Source: Smallanthus sonchifolius (lineage: Eukaryota; Streptophyta; Magnoliopsida; Asterales; Asteraceae). Taken from it: 64,000 nucleotides of DNA. The stretch covers positions 73,430,260 to 73,494,259 of the forward strand of contig CM042032.1 in the NCBI GenBank assembly GCA_023525975.1, written 5' to 3'. Below the pieces are notes generated by a model that was not told the origin of the DNA, made no database searches, and worked only from the letters and a program-made list of their open reading frames with translations. The position numbers and the translations under genes are program-made. Below, piece by piece: positions 22,560-33,588 of the stretch (position 1 is its first letter; each line of letters opens with the position of its first letter).

Positions 22560-24948
22560 GAAGAAAGACTGATGAAACACGTACGGGTCTGCCCAACGTC
22601 CCTAAATAAGCGTGGTGCTTCCTATAGGTAACCCGATAACCATGAATAAATTGAGAAGTTGGTGCATACTGCAGAACACGTGGACCTCAGGTTTGGTTTT
22701 TCCAAGTTTAAGTTTCTCATACTTTAGCCCCATGGTATGCCTTCTCGATACTAGGACCTTAGTAGCTTATCTGTTTTTTATGTTTTTTTCTTTATGTGTC
22801 AAATAGCATAGCATTACCAGATAGTTTCTCTACTTCTTTGAGGAGTTACACTCCACCTCTACAACCTGGGATGCCGGAAAACACATCAAATTTCTGAGAA
22901 ATTAGATAAAGTCTTTGAAGAGAAGTATTGACAACAACAAGTTTTAGCCATAGGTTATACACCGAATTGACCAAGGGAGTACCCGTTTCTTTTCCCTTAA
23001 AACTTCATATATTTAAATTCCTGCATAGTATTCCATTACATGCATTTGTACATTGAGGGCAATGCATAGTTTTAAGTGTGGGGTGGGGAATTAGAGACTC
23101 AAGACAAACTTGTAACCTCTAAGCAGTAAAACTAAACTCGTGATTTTCTACCCATTTAACTAAAACCTTACTAAAATCCTACTTTTCTTAAAACCCTAAA
23201 AATTTTCAAGAATTTTAAACCCTAAAACCTAAATCTCTTCGAGTTCGCCCTTAATTAAATAAAATGAAGACATGGCAAGTTGAAACAAATGGATATTATG
23301 CATAACAAATCACTAAACCCTATTCCATCTGTTTTCATGTGAGAATAATCCGAGCCTTTGCATGAGCATTATTATCATTATTTTTCGCATGCTCTTTCGT
23401 TTGGAATATTGAGTGTTTTTCGATCGAACTATATGCATAATTAGAACTTGTATGACTTAAACATATCAAGGCCATGAATAAGTAGAATTATGAAAATGAT
23501 TAAGGCACCTAGGACTTTATTACCCTTTTATATATTATCCTTAAACCCAAAATCCCAAAAACAATATCCGCCTACATAGCCCTCTGAGCCTTAGCATTTT
23601 CTTTTCTACAACCCACAATTATCACTAAACCAGCTTTTCGTAAACACCGGTTATTGGCTAACCGTCTTAAAGATGAAAAATATTAGACTATCTTATGTCG
23701 TTATTTTAAGTTTACAACCACTGAGGCAATTTGGAAAGAATCTGTTTCACTCAAAAGAGTTGGAATATACAAAAAGAAAGTGGATGTATTAGGAGGAAAC
23801 AGCCGAACGATCTACAAGGAAGATATGGAAAAATTACTTCAAGGAATTTGAGGAAAAGAATTATTGAAAAATTAGTCTTGATGATATGTTGATTAAAAAA
23901 AATAGAAAAATGAGAAAAGAAAAAGAAAGAGAGAAGTTGGTCTTTTACCGGTTAGACCTAAAGAGCTGGATATGCATTCTTTTGATTTCAATTTGCTTTC
24001 TTGTATTCATTTCTCAAAGCCTGAATTACCACCCGAACTCTGAGAGAAAGTTTTCAAAGCAACAAGTGATGTAAGAAAACGGTGGCACAAGCAAGAACAA
24101 CTGCCACCATTCTACGGCTTGTCAAAAAGCGCCGCTAAAAGAAGAGCCAAAAGATACGACAAATATGTAAAGTTTACATGGCAATTGGAGCCACGATGGA
24201 AAGTGTAGCAAGAATCAAACTTATTCCCAACATGAGTATACGTATCTAATCAAAGTAGGAGCTGTTAGGCTACAAGCCGAAAGAACCATACGAAAAGGCA
24301 ATAATGTGTACTACGCAGTGAGGGAAGAGTTGAGAAGGATAAGAGATCTCGGTCTTGGCAATCGGACCATAAACGAGCCCTCATATTAGTTATACCCTCA
24401 TGATCTGAGTTATGTAGAGGTGCCCACTAGTATTTTCCATCTTAAGCCATGAAGCCGTAACTGTGTGTTTCACGTTAGCTGCAACCCTTGAAACCCTTTT
24501 AAATCCCTAAAAACTCAAAAATATTTTCACTTTCACCATTTATTTTTCCTTTAGCCATATTACAACCCTTTTAAAGTCCTCTTGATTCATGCATACTACT
24601 TAGTTAATTGGTGGAGACTTGATTTGCATACAAGCTTATGACCATTGCATAATTCGATTCGAATTTGAGTGTTCCACTTAACTTATATTATCCGCACATA
24701 TATAACCCTAGTGTTGAGTGAAAATTGTGAGGAGTGAAGGTTTATGCATAATTCAAGTTCTAGTAAGCTTATCATGGATTCCATCATCCTAAACTAGAAA
24801 AACATAAAAAATAAAATAAAGCGACTCATGAGTTATCTGGAGTTTCTAACTACTTGGGGCTTCGTTACCTTTTGTAAAGTTTTTAGTTATGGGTCTGATC
24901 ATGCATGAGTTTGCTTGAGGACAAGCAAATTTTAAGTGTGGGGTGTTA
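22560..24948 (+). other. non-coding 3' half of the Athila-like element
   Basis: There are no polymerase motifs. Two Athila-style purine tracts occur: AGTTTTAAGTGTGGGGTGGG near 23069-23088 after GAGGGCAATGC, and AATTTTAAGTGTGGGGTGTT directly before the 3' LTR at 24949. The second is the functional polypurine tract. The first may mark an internal repeat or an older junction. A short Lys/Arg-rich frame at 23886-24074 has no recognised domain. Confidence 0.7.
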
Positions 24949-26450
24949 TGATATGCCATCATTTATACATGTTTTACATGCATAATAATCCCAATATTAT
25001 GGTACTAATTGAATAATAACATTGCAATTGATACTTAAAACGTTTATATTTTATAATTACAGATTATTCAGAGTTTTAAAGATAAACAAAGATAAAACCT
25101 ATTAAAATCACCAAGAAACCAAGCTTCTAGAAGGATCATTCCCGAGCTTTGACCCCCAAGAAGTTAACAAAAGTCAACCAGTAGCTAAAAGACAAAAGTG
25201 GGCAAACGGGGGGGGGGATGCAAGGCCGTGTATCCCAATGCACGGGCGTGCATCAGCCCACCTTGCTCCCCACGGCTCCCAGTACACTGCCACTTGTACC
25301 CTATGAGTCTCTAGGTGTTTGCACGCCTGTGAAATCCAATGCACGGCCGTGCATTTCTCATTCTGAGGCCTATAAATAGGAGGCTTGGGTTCTTCATTCC
25401 ACACATCTTTCCATACCTCAAGACACTATTACAGAGAGAGTATTTCATAGTTAGAGTAGAGAGTAGAGAATAGAGAGGCTCCTCCTTTTTGTCCGCAATA
25501 GGGGAACCTACGAAACTCAGCGTTACGCAAGTTAGTATGGCCATTCGTGGCTAAAATCTTTGTATTGCTAGGGTGAAGATGAAGTTTGGTGTATGTTAAT
25601 GTTTAACGTATTAATCTAGTGGTATGTTTATATCTTTAATTATTCGCTCTTAAAACCACCTTCCAGGTGGGCTTTTTATTATTATCTAAATCTGTCTTTA
25701 CACTTGTGAGTGTTCTTGATTTCAAAGCGTAATACCGTAAAACCTTTTTAATCAAACTTCTCTTGATGCTTGTACGTCTTTATATAAGTGGATTTTGATA
25801 AGCCAAGGCTTGGTTAATACTAATAAGGTTACCTCTTTATACGAACTTGTTATGAGACTAGGAATTGGTGAACTCATGTTGGGAACAGTACGTCTTTATA
25901 CATGGTCTCATTATTGCACCGCCTCCAAGTGAGCAAAGTCTAATAACCTTTTTAATAATAATAATTAAGCATTTAAGTTCGATGTCCTAAACCAGCTTGG
26001 AGATAACATTCAAAGGGTTGAGGGTAACGTTGTCCCTAGCGGGAATCATTACCATTTTATTATTAAAGATTATAATTCGTGAACCAAATTTCGTGAGAAT
26101 AAGGCTCTAGCGGTGACCCGGGTCACACATTTGTATTAGTCATACCACTGGATTAGTCAACTTAACATTATCATATACCAAGCGGATTCGAAACCTAAAG
26201 AAATACTCTTCGTGACCTGATCATTTCCGAGATATTTACTTTCCTGCTATTTACTATTCTGTTATTTACATTCCTGTTACACACATCACGCACGTTTTTA
26301 CTTTTATGTTATTATTACTTTTCCGTTATTTACTTTTCAGTTATTTACTTTTCTGCTTCACAAGCACACAAAACCCACTCACTAATTAAACCGGCTAAAC
26401 GATAACAAAAGTTGAGTATTGGAACTCGACCGTGTCCATTGGTTAGATAC
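24949..26450 (+). repeat. 3' LTR of the Athila-like element, left part
   Basis: This matches the 5' LTR from its start. TATAAATA is at 25371-25378, with GCACGGCCGTGCAT palindromes before it. It is interrupted at 26456 by the solo LTR with duplicated site TTGGT (26451-26455 and 28112-28116), then resumes TTCTTACCTAAACTATATT to end at 28265. Confidence 0.92.
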
Positions 26451-26455
26451 TTGGT

Positions 26456-28111
26456 TGTCACACCCGTAACATAGGACAATTATCTAACCAGAGTAGTACC
26501 TCCAACAGAGATGTTCCCAGGAAAGAACGACGGGTCTAGAAGAGATTTATACACCGCTCTTTCCTTAGACAGAACACTTTGCCTGCCAGATAACTACATA
26601 CTTGTCAGAAGGTCGCCTTCTAGTTACTATGACGTTGATATCAAAAACACACAACGGAAGCTACGCCATAAACCTCTTTCATTAACAACTAAACTGTTTT
26701 ACATCATGAACCATACTTCTATTACAAACTTAACCATCCGGCAGGACTTATAGCTCTTCCAAGCGTGCCTTCATTTATCAGATTATTTTATTAACAACCA
26801 TCCATAGCTATTATCTATATGGAATGCCATCTGCTAACCTGTCTAAAAAGATTAGCTAATAAATGGGTCAACATAAGTTGGTGAGTTCACTTTTAAAATC
26901 ATTTGGTTTCAAAATCAGGGTTCAAAATGATATATGTTAGCAATAACTAACAATCTTCTTCCAATAGCGACAACTATTGGATTTCATAAACATTCCAAGG
27001 TTTACAATCATCTTTGAATTAATCTGTATCACAGCTAGATAACAAGCATTTCCTTCATCTGCCCTATAACTGAAACAGATGGCAACCTGACCATACTGTC
27101 CAAACTGGACAATAGTCTACTTCCGAAACTGAACAGTAAACCGCCCCTAAACTGAAGGCTCGGTCGACACAGGAATTACAATCATGATACACCCCACCAC
27201 ATGAAAGCTTTTATCTGATGCATTGATAATAATTCAAGGTACTTGGTCTCAAAATATTGTTTCCACAATTTGTATTCAAATCTGGTTTCACATAAAATCA
27301 TTTGATATCTTTCTTTGCCCAAAACATAATTTAAAAGTATTAAAAATTAGGCATCATAATATTTCATGGAAAACATCTTTATAAAACCAATCTCATTTCA
27401 CAATCAAAACCATTTATAAAATATTTCCCAGTTAGATGAACTCACCTCGACAATATCTCAACTCGATAACTGGAATCAATACCTCGTAAATATCCTATAT
27501 CATAATAACAGTACTTAAATAAACGTATCTAGCTTAATGATAAGTGTCAAGTTGTAGAAAACCGTTCAGAACCTTACCTCAGAACTATCTACGGCTATTT
27601 GCGGACGAAAAGCTAGAAACCGGACTTCCGAACACGTACCGACACTTTGGCATGATTCCCTAGATTAAGTGTGTGTGTTGGAAGGTGTTTTGGTGTGTGA
27701 AAATGGCTCAGCTCGAGCCATCTATTTATAGGGTGAAAATGGGCTCATGTCGGACCGACATATGGGAGCATATCGGCCTGGCATCCTCTATGTCGGTTTA
27801 TTTGCGTAGCTCACACATATCAGACCGACATCTAAAACCATATCGGTTCGACATGTGGATGTCGGACCGAGTTGTAAAAGCATATCGGTCCGACTTGGGG
27901 CTGAGTCATCAGACACGCGTCTGATTCTCATGATTTCCTTCCTCCCTACACGTCGGACTGACGTGGTCTGAGATATCGGTCCGATATCGATCAAATTCCA
28001 AAATTCTTCATTTTAACCCTTGTTCTTTGGTATATTTTCAATTTAACCCCTGGACTTCAATTCCTGACATCTTTAGCCCTTATATTCTATAGGAATTTTT
28101 GAGGTGTTACA
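26456..28111 (-). mobile_element. solo Gypsy LTR (1656 bp) nested in the Athila-like 3' LTR
   Basis: On the plus strand it begins TGTCACACCCGTAAC and ends GAGGTGTTACA. The flanks are TTGGT on both sides, and the uninterrupted site can be read in the 5' LTR near 19878. A TATAAATA box on the minus strand (27730 down to 27723), in a context like that of the LTR at 47246-48614, indicates minus orientation. A cluster of ATGTCGGACCGACAT-type palindromes fills 27747-27985 next to the TATA box. The open frames at 26511-26753 and 27673-27994 are within this LTR and not credible genes. Confidence 0.92.
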
Positions 28112-28270
28112 TTGGTTCTTACCTAAACTATATTACGCTGCGATAGGTACACGTGGCTATTGTGTGTGTTTTAAGTTTGAGTATTTATCATTTTATAAAT
28201 TTAAAACCTGATATCGTGAAACCTTAATATTAAAATATTTGTATAACTTAATCACACGCGCATCAACAAC

Positions 28271-28685
28271 ATTGTGCCTTGGTCCTCCAAACGTTAATAT
28301 GTTGTCTCTTGGTCTAGCACTGAAGCTGGGTATCACGGTGTCGCCAACGCTGTTGTTGAACCAACTTGGCTTCGTAATCTCCTTCTTGAGTTACATTGTC
28401 ATGTGTCTCGTGCCACACTTGTGCTCTGTGACAAAGTTAGTGTCGTATATTTAGCGTCCAACCTTGTAAAGCATCAAAGAACCAAACATGTGGAAATAGA
28501 TTTACACTTTGTAAGGGAACGTGTTGCCATTAGTCAAGTTCGTGTATTGCATGTTCCCTCTAATCACCAGTTTGTAGATATATTCACCAAAGGCTTACAA
28601 TCACAGTTGTTTTCAGACTTTAGATCTAGTCTTAACGTTCATGTTCCCTCCGCTCAGACTGCGCGGGGGGGGGGGGGTGGGGGTA
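28271..28685 (+). pseudogene. Copia RNase H tail (continuation of the remnant at 16829-18370)
   Basis: It contains the WSSTEAGYHGVANAV-like core in a shifted frame, then KHQRTKHVEIDLHFVRE and HVPSNHQFVDIFTKGLQ, all typical of Copia RNase H ends. It then runs into a G-rich polypurine tract (28663-28683). Together with 16829-18375 this is one Copia copy split by the Athila-like insertion. Confidence 0.85.
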
Positions 28686-28843
28686 TGTTAGATAAAATAC
28701 ATAAGCCTATGGTTGTATTATATCATGATGTATAGTACCAGGTTCGTTCTGGAATTATTTGTTTTATACCATGTACTGTAAACATTATACATATTAGTGG
28801 TAATACAAAGAACCATCATTGAGATATTTCTCAAATCCTAACA
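28686..28843 (+). repeat. short 3' LTR of the split Copia element (158 bp)
   Basis: It starts TGTTAGATAAAATAC directly after the polypurine tract and ends AAATCCTAACA, so the termini are the inverted pair TGTTAG/CTAACA. The matching 5' LTR is not in the window because the element is 5'-truncated. Confidence 0.8.
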
Positions 28844-28989
28844 GTTACCACCAAAACACAGAGGTTACCATTTATAGGTTTAAAAGAGATTGATAATGGT
28901 TACCATTTATAACAGGTTCTGGTTACTATATACGAAATGTTACCGACGGAATTACCCATCACAAACGGTCCTCACTGAAAAAACGACTG

Positions 28990-29233
28990 AAAAGCCTGAT
29001 CATAAATTTTATCCAAGGTCTTATCTTTAAATGAGCGACAAATTATGTAGTGAATATTCGTCGGAAAACAGTTCCCACAAACAACAACAAAAGTTGGATT
29101 TACCTGGGTCGGGTGTCCCTCGATAATTTGTCGGTGATAGTCTCTTTTTTATAGTTTAGGATATCCATTGATGACCCGTCGATAATTACCAACGAATAAT
29201 GGCCATAAGTGAAACTCAGTTTTCTAGAAGTGT
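28990..29233. mobile_element. CACTA-like terminal fragment
   Basis: Repeated CGACAAATTATG, CGTCGGAAAA, GATAATTTGTCGG and CCGTCGATAA motifs in both orientations resemble CACTA subterminal repeats. The right edge, CAGTTTTCTAGAAGTG, is one base from the reverse complement of a CACTA-type tip. No transposase is present. The left end is unclear. Confidence 0.4.
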
Positions 29234-30290
29234 TTCTTTTGTTACACAACATGTTATGCCTATGAGGGTTATGCCTATGAGGGCGAAAGGTGAAGGAATG
29301 TTAGACTTTAAGACTTTTATATTTTAATGTAATAAATGTTATAATTAAGTTACAGTAAGTCTTTTGAATTCTTTGTGACGAACATTACTATCTTATAAAA
29401 TTCTGTTTGTTTATTTGGTTTATGTAGTAGTGACATGACACTCTTACCGTATTGGGGTGTTACACGTATAGAGAACTGCTTCTTGGTTCCTCTATCATCC
29501 TTATCATTCTTTCGTATCTACATCATGCTTCAAATATTGCATTCTTGTAACATCCTATACATGATTTATTTTGTGTTTCTTAAAGCGCGCGCACTTTGAT
29601 CACTGTGGAGATTTTAAAGAATTTTGAATCATTAAATTTTTTAACTAAAATTGTAGAATTATTTTTAAAATCCTATACAAACCCAAGACACCAACCACTA
29701 CCACCGTCATCATCTTCACTACCATCTATGAGACAAACACAAAACCTAGATCTAGAAACATAAAAAAAACAAAAAAACCTCGTGTGTTCTGGTAATGAGA
29801 TAAGAGAAGGGAGATATTTGTGTACTTAGTGTTGTGTGTCCTTGTGTATGTCATTCCTAGCATAGGATATTATTATCCCAACATTTCATGTTTTAAAGTA
29901 GTTAGTATTCTTAGAATCGTATCATATCAGTCCGTCTTATTGGTCACATAACTGGTTTAGTTAAGTACTTTTGAATCGTCTTCACTTGAGCCGACTAGTT
30001 ATGACGTCGACCGGTTGAATCGGCAAACCAGATAGATGGTTGAACTTGATTTTCAAATTTTATTTGTTTTTTTTTTCATTCTAAAATGTCATTTTATGAT
30101 TCATCAACTACTTTAAGCTATATATTATATATATTTCAAATTTCATATTTTATTAACATTACAAATCAATATTAAAAAATAAAGAAGCATCATATTTTAT
30201 TGTAAATTAGCGTGTGCGTTTTCAGTTCTGATAGTAGTTGAGAACCGCGAGATCCTTATAAGTAGTATACATACCGCTCTAATTAAAACA
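29234..30290. other. intergenic stretch without genes
   Basis: A 15-bp duplication, GGTTATGCCTATGAG, is near 29258-29287. Otherwise this is AT-rich sequence with no supported ORF, repeat boundary or RNA. Confidence 0.5.
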
Positions 30291-30543
30291 ATAAAGTTGA
30301 ACAAGAACAATCATTTATTCCTTCTAAGGCTACCAGGAGTGGATGGTGGGTACCCAGCGGGTAGGCGGGTACACCGCCGCATGGATAACGGCTTCAGCAG
30401 GTATGGGTGGGTGGCTTTTGGAACCCGTCGAGCAAAAGGAGATGACCGTTGGGAGAATGTCGTTGAACAACTATATAGCCGTTTAAAATTTTTTAATAAA
30501 TTTACCTTTATATATACATACCCAATAATTTTACTCAATACAC

Positions 30544-30620
30544 AAAAAATACATTCTTTCTCCTCTATTCTTTACATAAAAAATACATTCTTTCTCCTCT
30601 ATTCTTTACATAAAAAATAC
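30544..30620 (+). repeat. 34-bp direct duplication in the leader of the PIF/Harbinger ORF
   Basis: Two copies of a unit containing ACATTCTTTCTCCTCTATTC plus a partial third copy end directly before the ATG at 30622. Confidence 0.85.
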
Positions 30621-30621
30621 A

Positions 30622-31312
30622 ATGGATTCCAAAAAAGTTTCTAAACCGAGAGACGGTTCTAGCCGCAAAAAAGTGTCCAAACCGAGAGGCGGTTCTAATC
30701 AACAACCATTGAGCCAATAAATTCCCCAACAACCTTATACTCCATATCCACTTTTTCTGTATCATCAAATACCGGTAATGCCTACGCAAGTTGCACCGGG
30801 TCACTACACCTATTCCCTACAAGATCAACAAACTTTTGAACATTTTGCACCTCGATACGACAACCGACTGTTCCGTAAACCACCCGTCAAGAAGAACGTC
30901 CACTTCTTATATATGATGACGGTGCAGATTACTATGTTGACGAGGATCCTAGCGGAGAACATAATCGAAGACAATATATATATCCATGTATCGAAGACGA
31001 GGAAGAAGTTGAAGTTGAAAAAGAAGTTGAAGAAGAAGAGGAGGAGATGCAGGTTGAAGTTGACGAAGAAGGAGAAGATGAGGCAGTTGAACTTGACGAA
31101 CAAACTGTCAAAAAAGGAAAATTAACCAACCGGGTGGCCCGTCAAGCGTGGACTCCCCAACAAACCGAAGCTTTGTGTAGGGCTTGGGGCCATATTTCCA
31201 AAGACCCGACGATCGGGAATCAACAAAAGAGAGATAATTTTTGGGAGCGGATACTTGAGCATTACAATTCTCAACTTGGAGGAAGCACCCGAACTAGACA
31301 CCAACTAAATTC
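30622..31312 (+). pseudogene. PIF/Harbinger-associated Myb/SANT-like protein, broken and truncated
   Basis: ATG at 30622 opens a frame with SKPRDGSSRK, stopped by TAA at 30718-30720 and resuming in the same frame. Near 30887 it shifts into a frame with a long acidic Glu-rich stretch, then the domain start RQAWTPQQTEALCRAWGHIS, IGNQQKRDNFWERILEHYN and TRTRHQLNS. This Trp-rich helix pattern is typical of the Myb-like DNA-binding partner encoded by plant PIF/Harbinger transposons and its domesticated relatives. The frame is cut at about 31312 by LTR sequence, so the C-terminus is missing. Normally it acts in the nucleus with the transposase. Not functional here. Confidence 0.75.
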
Positions 31313-32828
31313 ATATAAGGCCCCAAACCCGGGAGGCCTCACTTGTTAGTTTTTCTCATCAACACATAGAACTTAATTATAAGACTTTCAATAACACAGC
31401 GGAAACTATTTAACACTTCAACATACGCATCGGAAATACATGACACGTCTAAACATAACTTGTCAAAATACACATTGAAACTTGACTGAATCAACTAAAA
31501 TATAAACATAAACGGGATGTCAGATTCTGGTCTTTCGGTAACTCTTCTCGCCAAGCCAAGCATCCACATCCATCCACTGTCACCTACACTTAACTGATGT
31601 GCATACTAAAAATCAGCAACGCTGAGTGAGTTCTAACGTTTACTTTAAATCAATTATACAAAGATTTATTAAAACATATATACTGCCAATAAGGCTAAAC
31701 TTTACATACTATACTTTTCAAAACAGTTTTAAAAGCCTATAATAAACCGTCAATTCCTTTACACTGTACTGCCCTCATGGATTACACCATGAACCGACAA
31801 GTACATGGTCAATGCCCTCATGGCTTACACCATGATCTGACAATACCGCTTATCCGTCAATTCCTTTGTCACTAATGTACCGCTCTCATGGTCAACGAAC
31901 ATGAACCGACGAGTACCAGTTCAATGCCCCCATGATCAACGACCATGAACCGACAATACCCTGGTCAATGCCCCCATGATCAACGACCATGAACCGACAA
32001 TATCGCTTAACACTACGGGGAGGTTGAGTGGACCCCCCGAGCAACCGCCGTCACTCATCCCAGTTGTACAACCGTTAGCGAACCATCAAGGTTCTTACTA
32101 ATGGGTATAACCCATATCTGACATCTTGTACAAGTAACATCTGTCCCAAGGACCTTTACAAGTTGGTACACATTCCCGAAAGAAAACTGTTCACTGTACT
32201 ATTCATAAAACTTTCTGTAAATCTTGTTCATAACTTTCACATATAATATACCTTTGTTTATGTATATAAAATATAGTAAACGCTTGCCATAAAATATAGT
32301 TATGCTTTACTAAACATAGCTTAACACATATATCATGCCTTTGTTTATGTATATAAAAATATAGTAAACGCTTGCTATAAAGATATATCTTGCTTTACAC
32401 ATATTATGCCTTTGTTTATGTATATGAAAAATATAATAAACGCTTGCCAATAATATAATCATACTTTACTAAAAATATACTTTTGACTCTTTTAAACTTT
32501 ACACTAAAACATAGCTTTCACTTTGTTTATTAATATATAAAATACAATAAACACTTTACACTAAGTATGCACACCACCCCTAAAGCAGGCAAAAAGAGGA
32601 TTAGAACTCACCTAGTATCTTAGCTGGAGTGGTCTACTGGATCTCACACAATCTGAATAATCATAACAATTCGACACGTATCAGACTTAACCCGACCCTA
32701 AACGTTTTCACCATTTCTGACTAGGCGAACTTAAGACAAGTTCGCCTCCCCTGCCCAGCGAACTTATTAAGCGAACTTAATAACTTCGCCAGACAACATC
32801 TAGCGAACTTGCCAAATGAACTAGGGGT
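31313..32828 (-). mobile_element. Gypsy LTR fragment with internal tandem repeats
   Basis: The stretch around AGAACTCACCTAGTATC and the GCGAACTTAA/TTCGCC cluster (32725-32815) resemble the LTR fragment at 50990-51886. It contains repeats of GACCATGAACCGACAATAC (31780-32005) and four units of CCTTTGTTTATGTATATAAA with AGTAAACGCTTGCC (about 32250-32540). The right edge, where TGTAACATCCC would be expected on the minus strand, is replaced by the foldback element. Orientation is inferred from the relative. Confidence 0.6.
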
Positions 32829-32829
32829 A

Positions 32830-33383
32830 TAAATATAAGGATTATTGGATTTTAATAATGCCACCTTTTATCAATTAGCCAATATTAATCCCAACTGAGG
32901 ATATTATTACCACCAATCCCTACTTTCAAACTATTTTCTTATATTGGACCTCCCGTTAAAAAAACTTAACACCGTTAGATTTTATATGACGTAGACATTT
33001 GCAAACTGTTGGAAAGTCGAGCCAAGCTAGCAGTGGTCTTGTGGTGGGTTTTGAAATTGGCTCTGGTGGTGTTTAACTGGTCTAGTTTGTCCGGCAAGTC
33101 CAAACAGAGACACCGGTGGTGTTTAACGAGACCAGTTAAGCACCATCAGAGCCAATTTCAAAACCCACCACGAGACCACTGCTACCTTGGCTCGACTTTC
33201 CGGCGGTTTGCAGATGTCCACGTCATATAAAATCTAACGGTGTTAAGTGTTTTTTAACGGGAGGTCCAATGTAAGAAAATAGTTTAAAAGTAGGGACTGA
33301 TGGTAAGAATATTCTCAGTTGGGATTATTATTGGCCAATTGGTAAAATGTGGGATTATTAAAATCTAATAATCTTAAATATAA
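32830..33383. mobile_element. foldback MITE, about 250-bp arms
   Basis: The left arm (to about 33083) and right arm (from about 33131) are near-complete reverse complements. For example GGCTCTGGTGGTGTTTAACT pairs with AGTTAAGCACCATCAGAGCC, and TTAACACCGTTAGATTTTAT with ATAAAATCTAACGGTGTTAA. The central loop is about 47 bp. The open frame at 33009-33230 runs through the hairpin and is not a gene. RNA from it would fold into a long hairpin. Confidence 0.9.
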
Positions 33384-33588
33384 TTTTGTTTAAATTTCTA
33401 TTTTTTAATTTTTTAATATAGGGTATTTTGGTCATTTTCAAAATATTTAACAAAATTAACTGTCATCCACTCAAAGGAACAAACATGTTATGTTTATCCA
33501 TAATTTGACACTGTTAGTTTAATTTTTTAAATTTAGAGACAAAATCCAAAATGTAGAGATATCACATGGACGCATCGTGTACTTGTAA
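33384..33588. other. short AT-rich spacer
   Basis: Nothing recognised between the two inverted-repeat elements. Confidence 0.5.

Larger units (their letters stand above)
18376..28265 (+). mobile_element. Athila-like Gypsy retrotransposon lacking RT, RNase H and integrase
   Basis: The 5' LTR is 18376-20029 (1654 bp). The 3' LTR is 24949-28265, which is 1656 bp once the nested solo LTR and its duplicated site are removed. The LTRs run TGAAGTGCC or TGATATGCC to CACGCGCATCA, and 5-bp duplications ACAAC flank the element. The TTTTTGGCGGCGCTGCCGGGG that follows the 5' LTR fits the tRNA-Asp-type primer-binding site of Athila/Tat elements. Inside are gag and protease remnants only. From 22560 to 24948 there is no polymerase domain, so the element is a deleted or non-autonomous derivative. 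By eye the LTRs differ at very roughly 8-10% over their first 270 bp, so the insertion is old. Confidence 0.92.

Noticed and set aside
27747..27985. Palindromes in the nested solo LTR as transcription terminators or a CRISPR array
   Set aside because: The units are variable in spacing and sequence, lie next to an LTR TATA box, and the DNA is clearly from a plant nucleus.
30815..31130. Acidic and basic simple-sequence ORFs on the minus strand
   Set aside because: They are shadows of the Glu-rich linker of the PIF/Harbinger Myb-like pseudogene.
33009..33230. 73-residue ORF
   Set aside because: It runs through the arms and loop of the foldback element and is a by-product of the hairpin.
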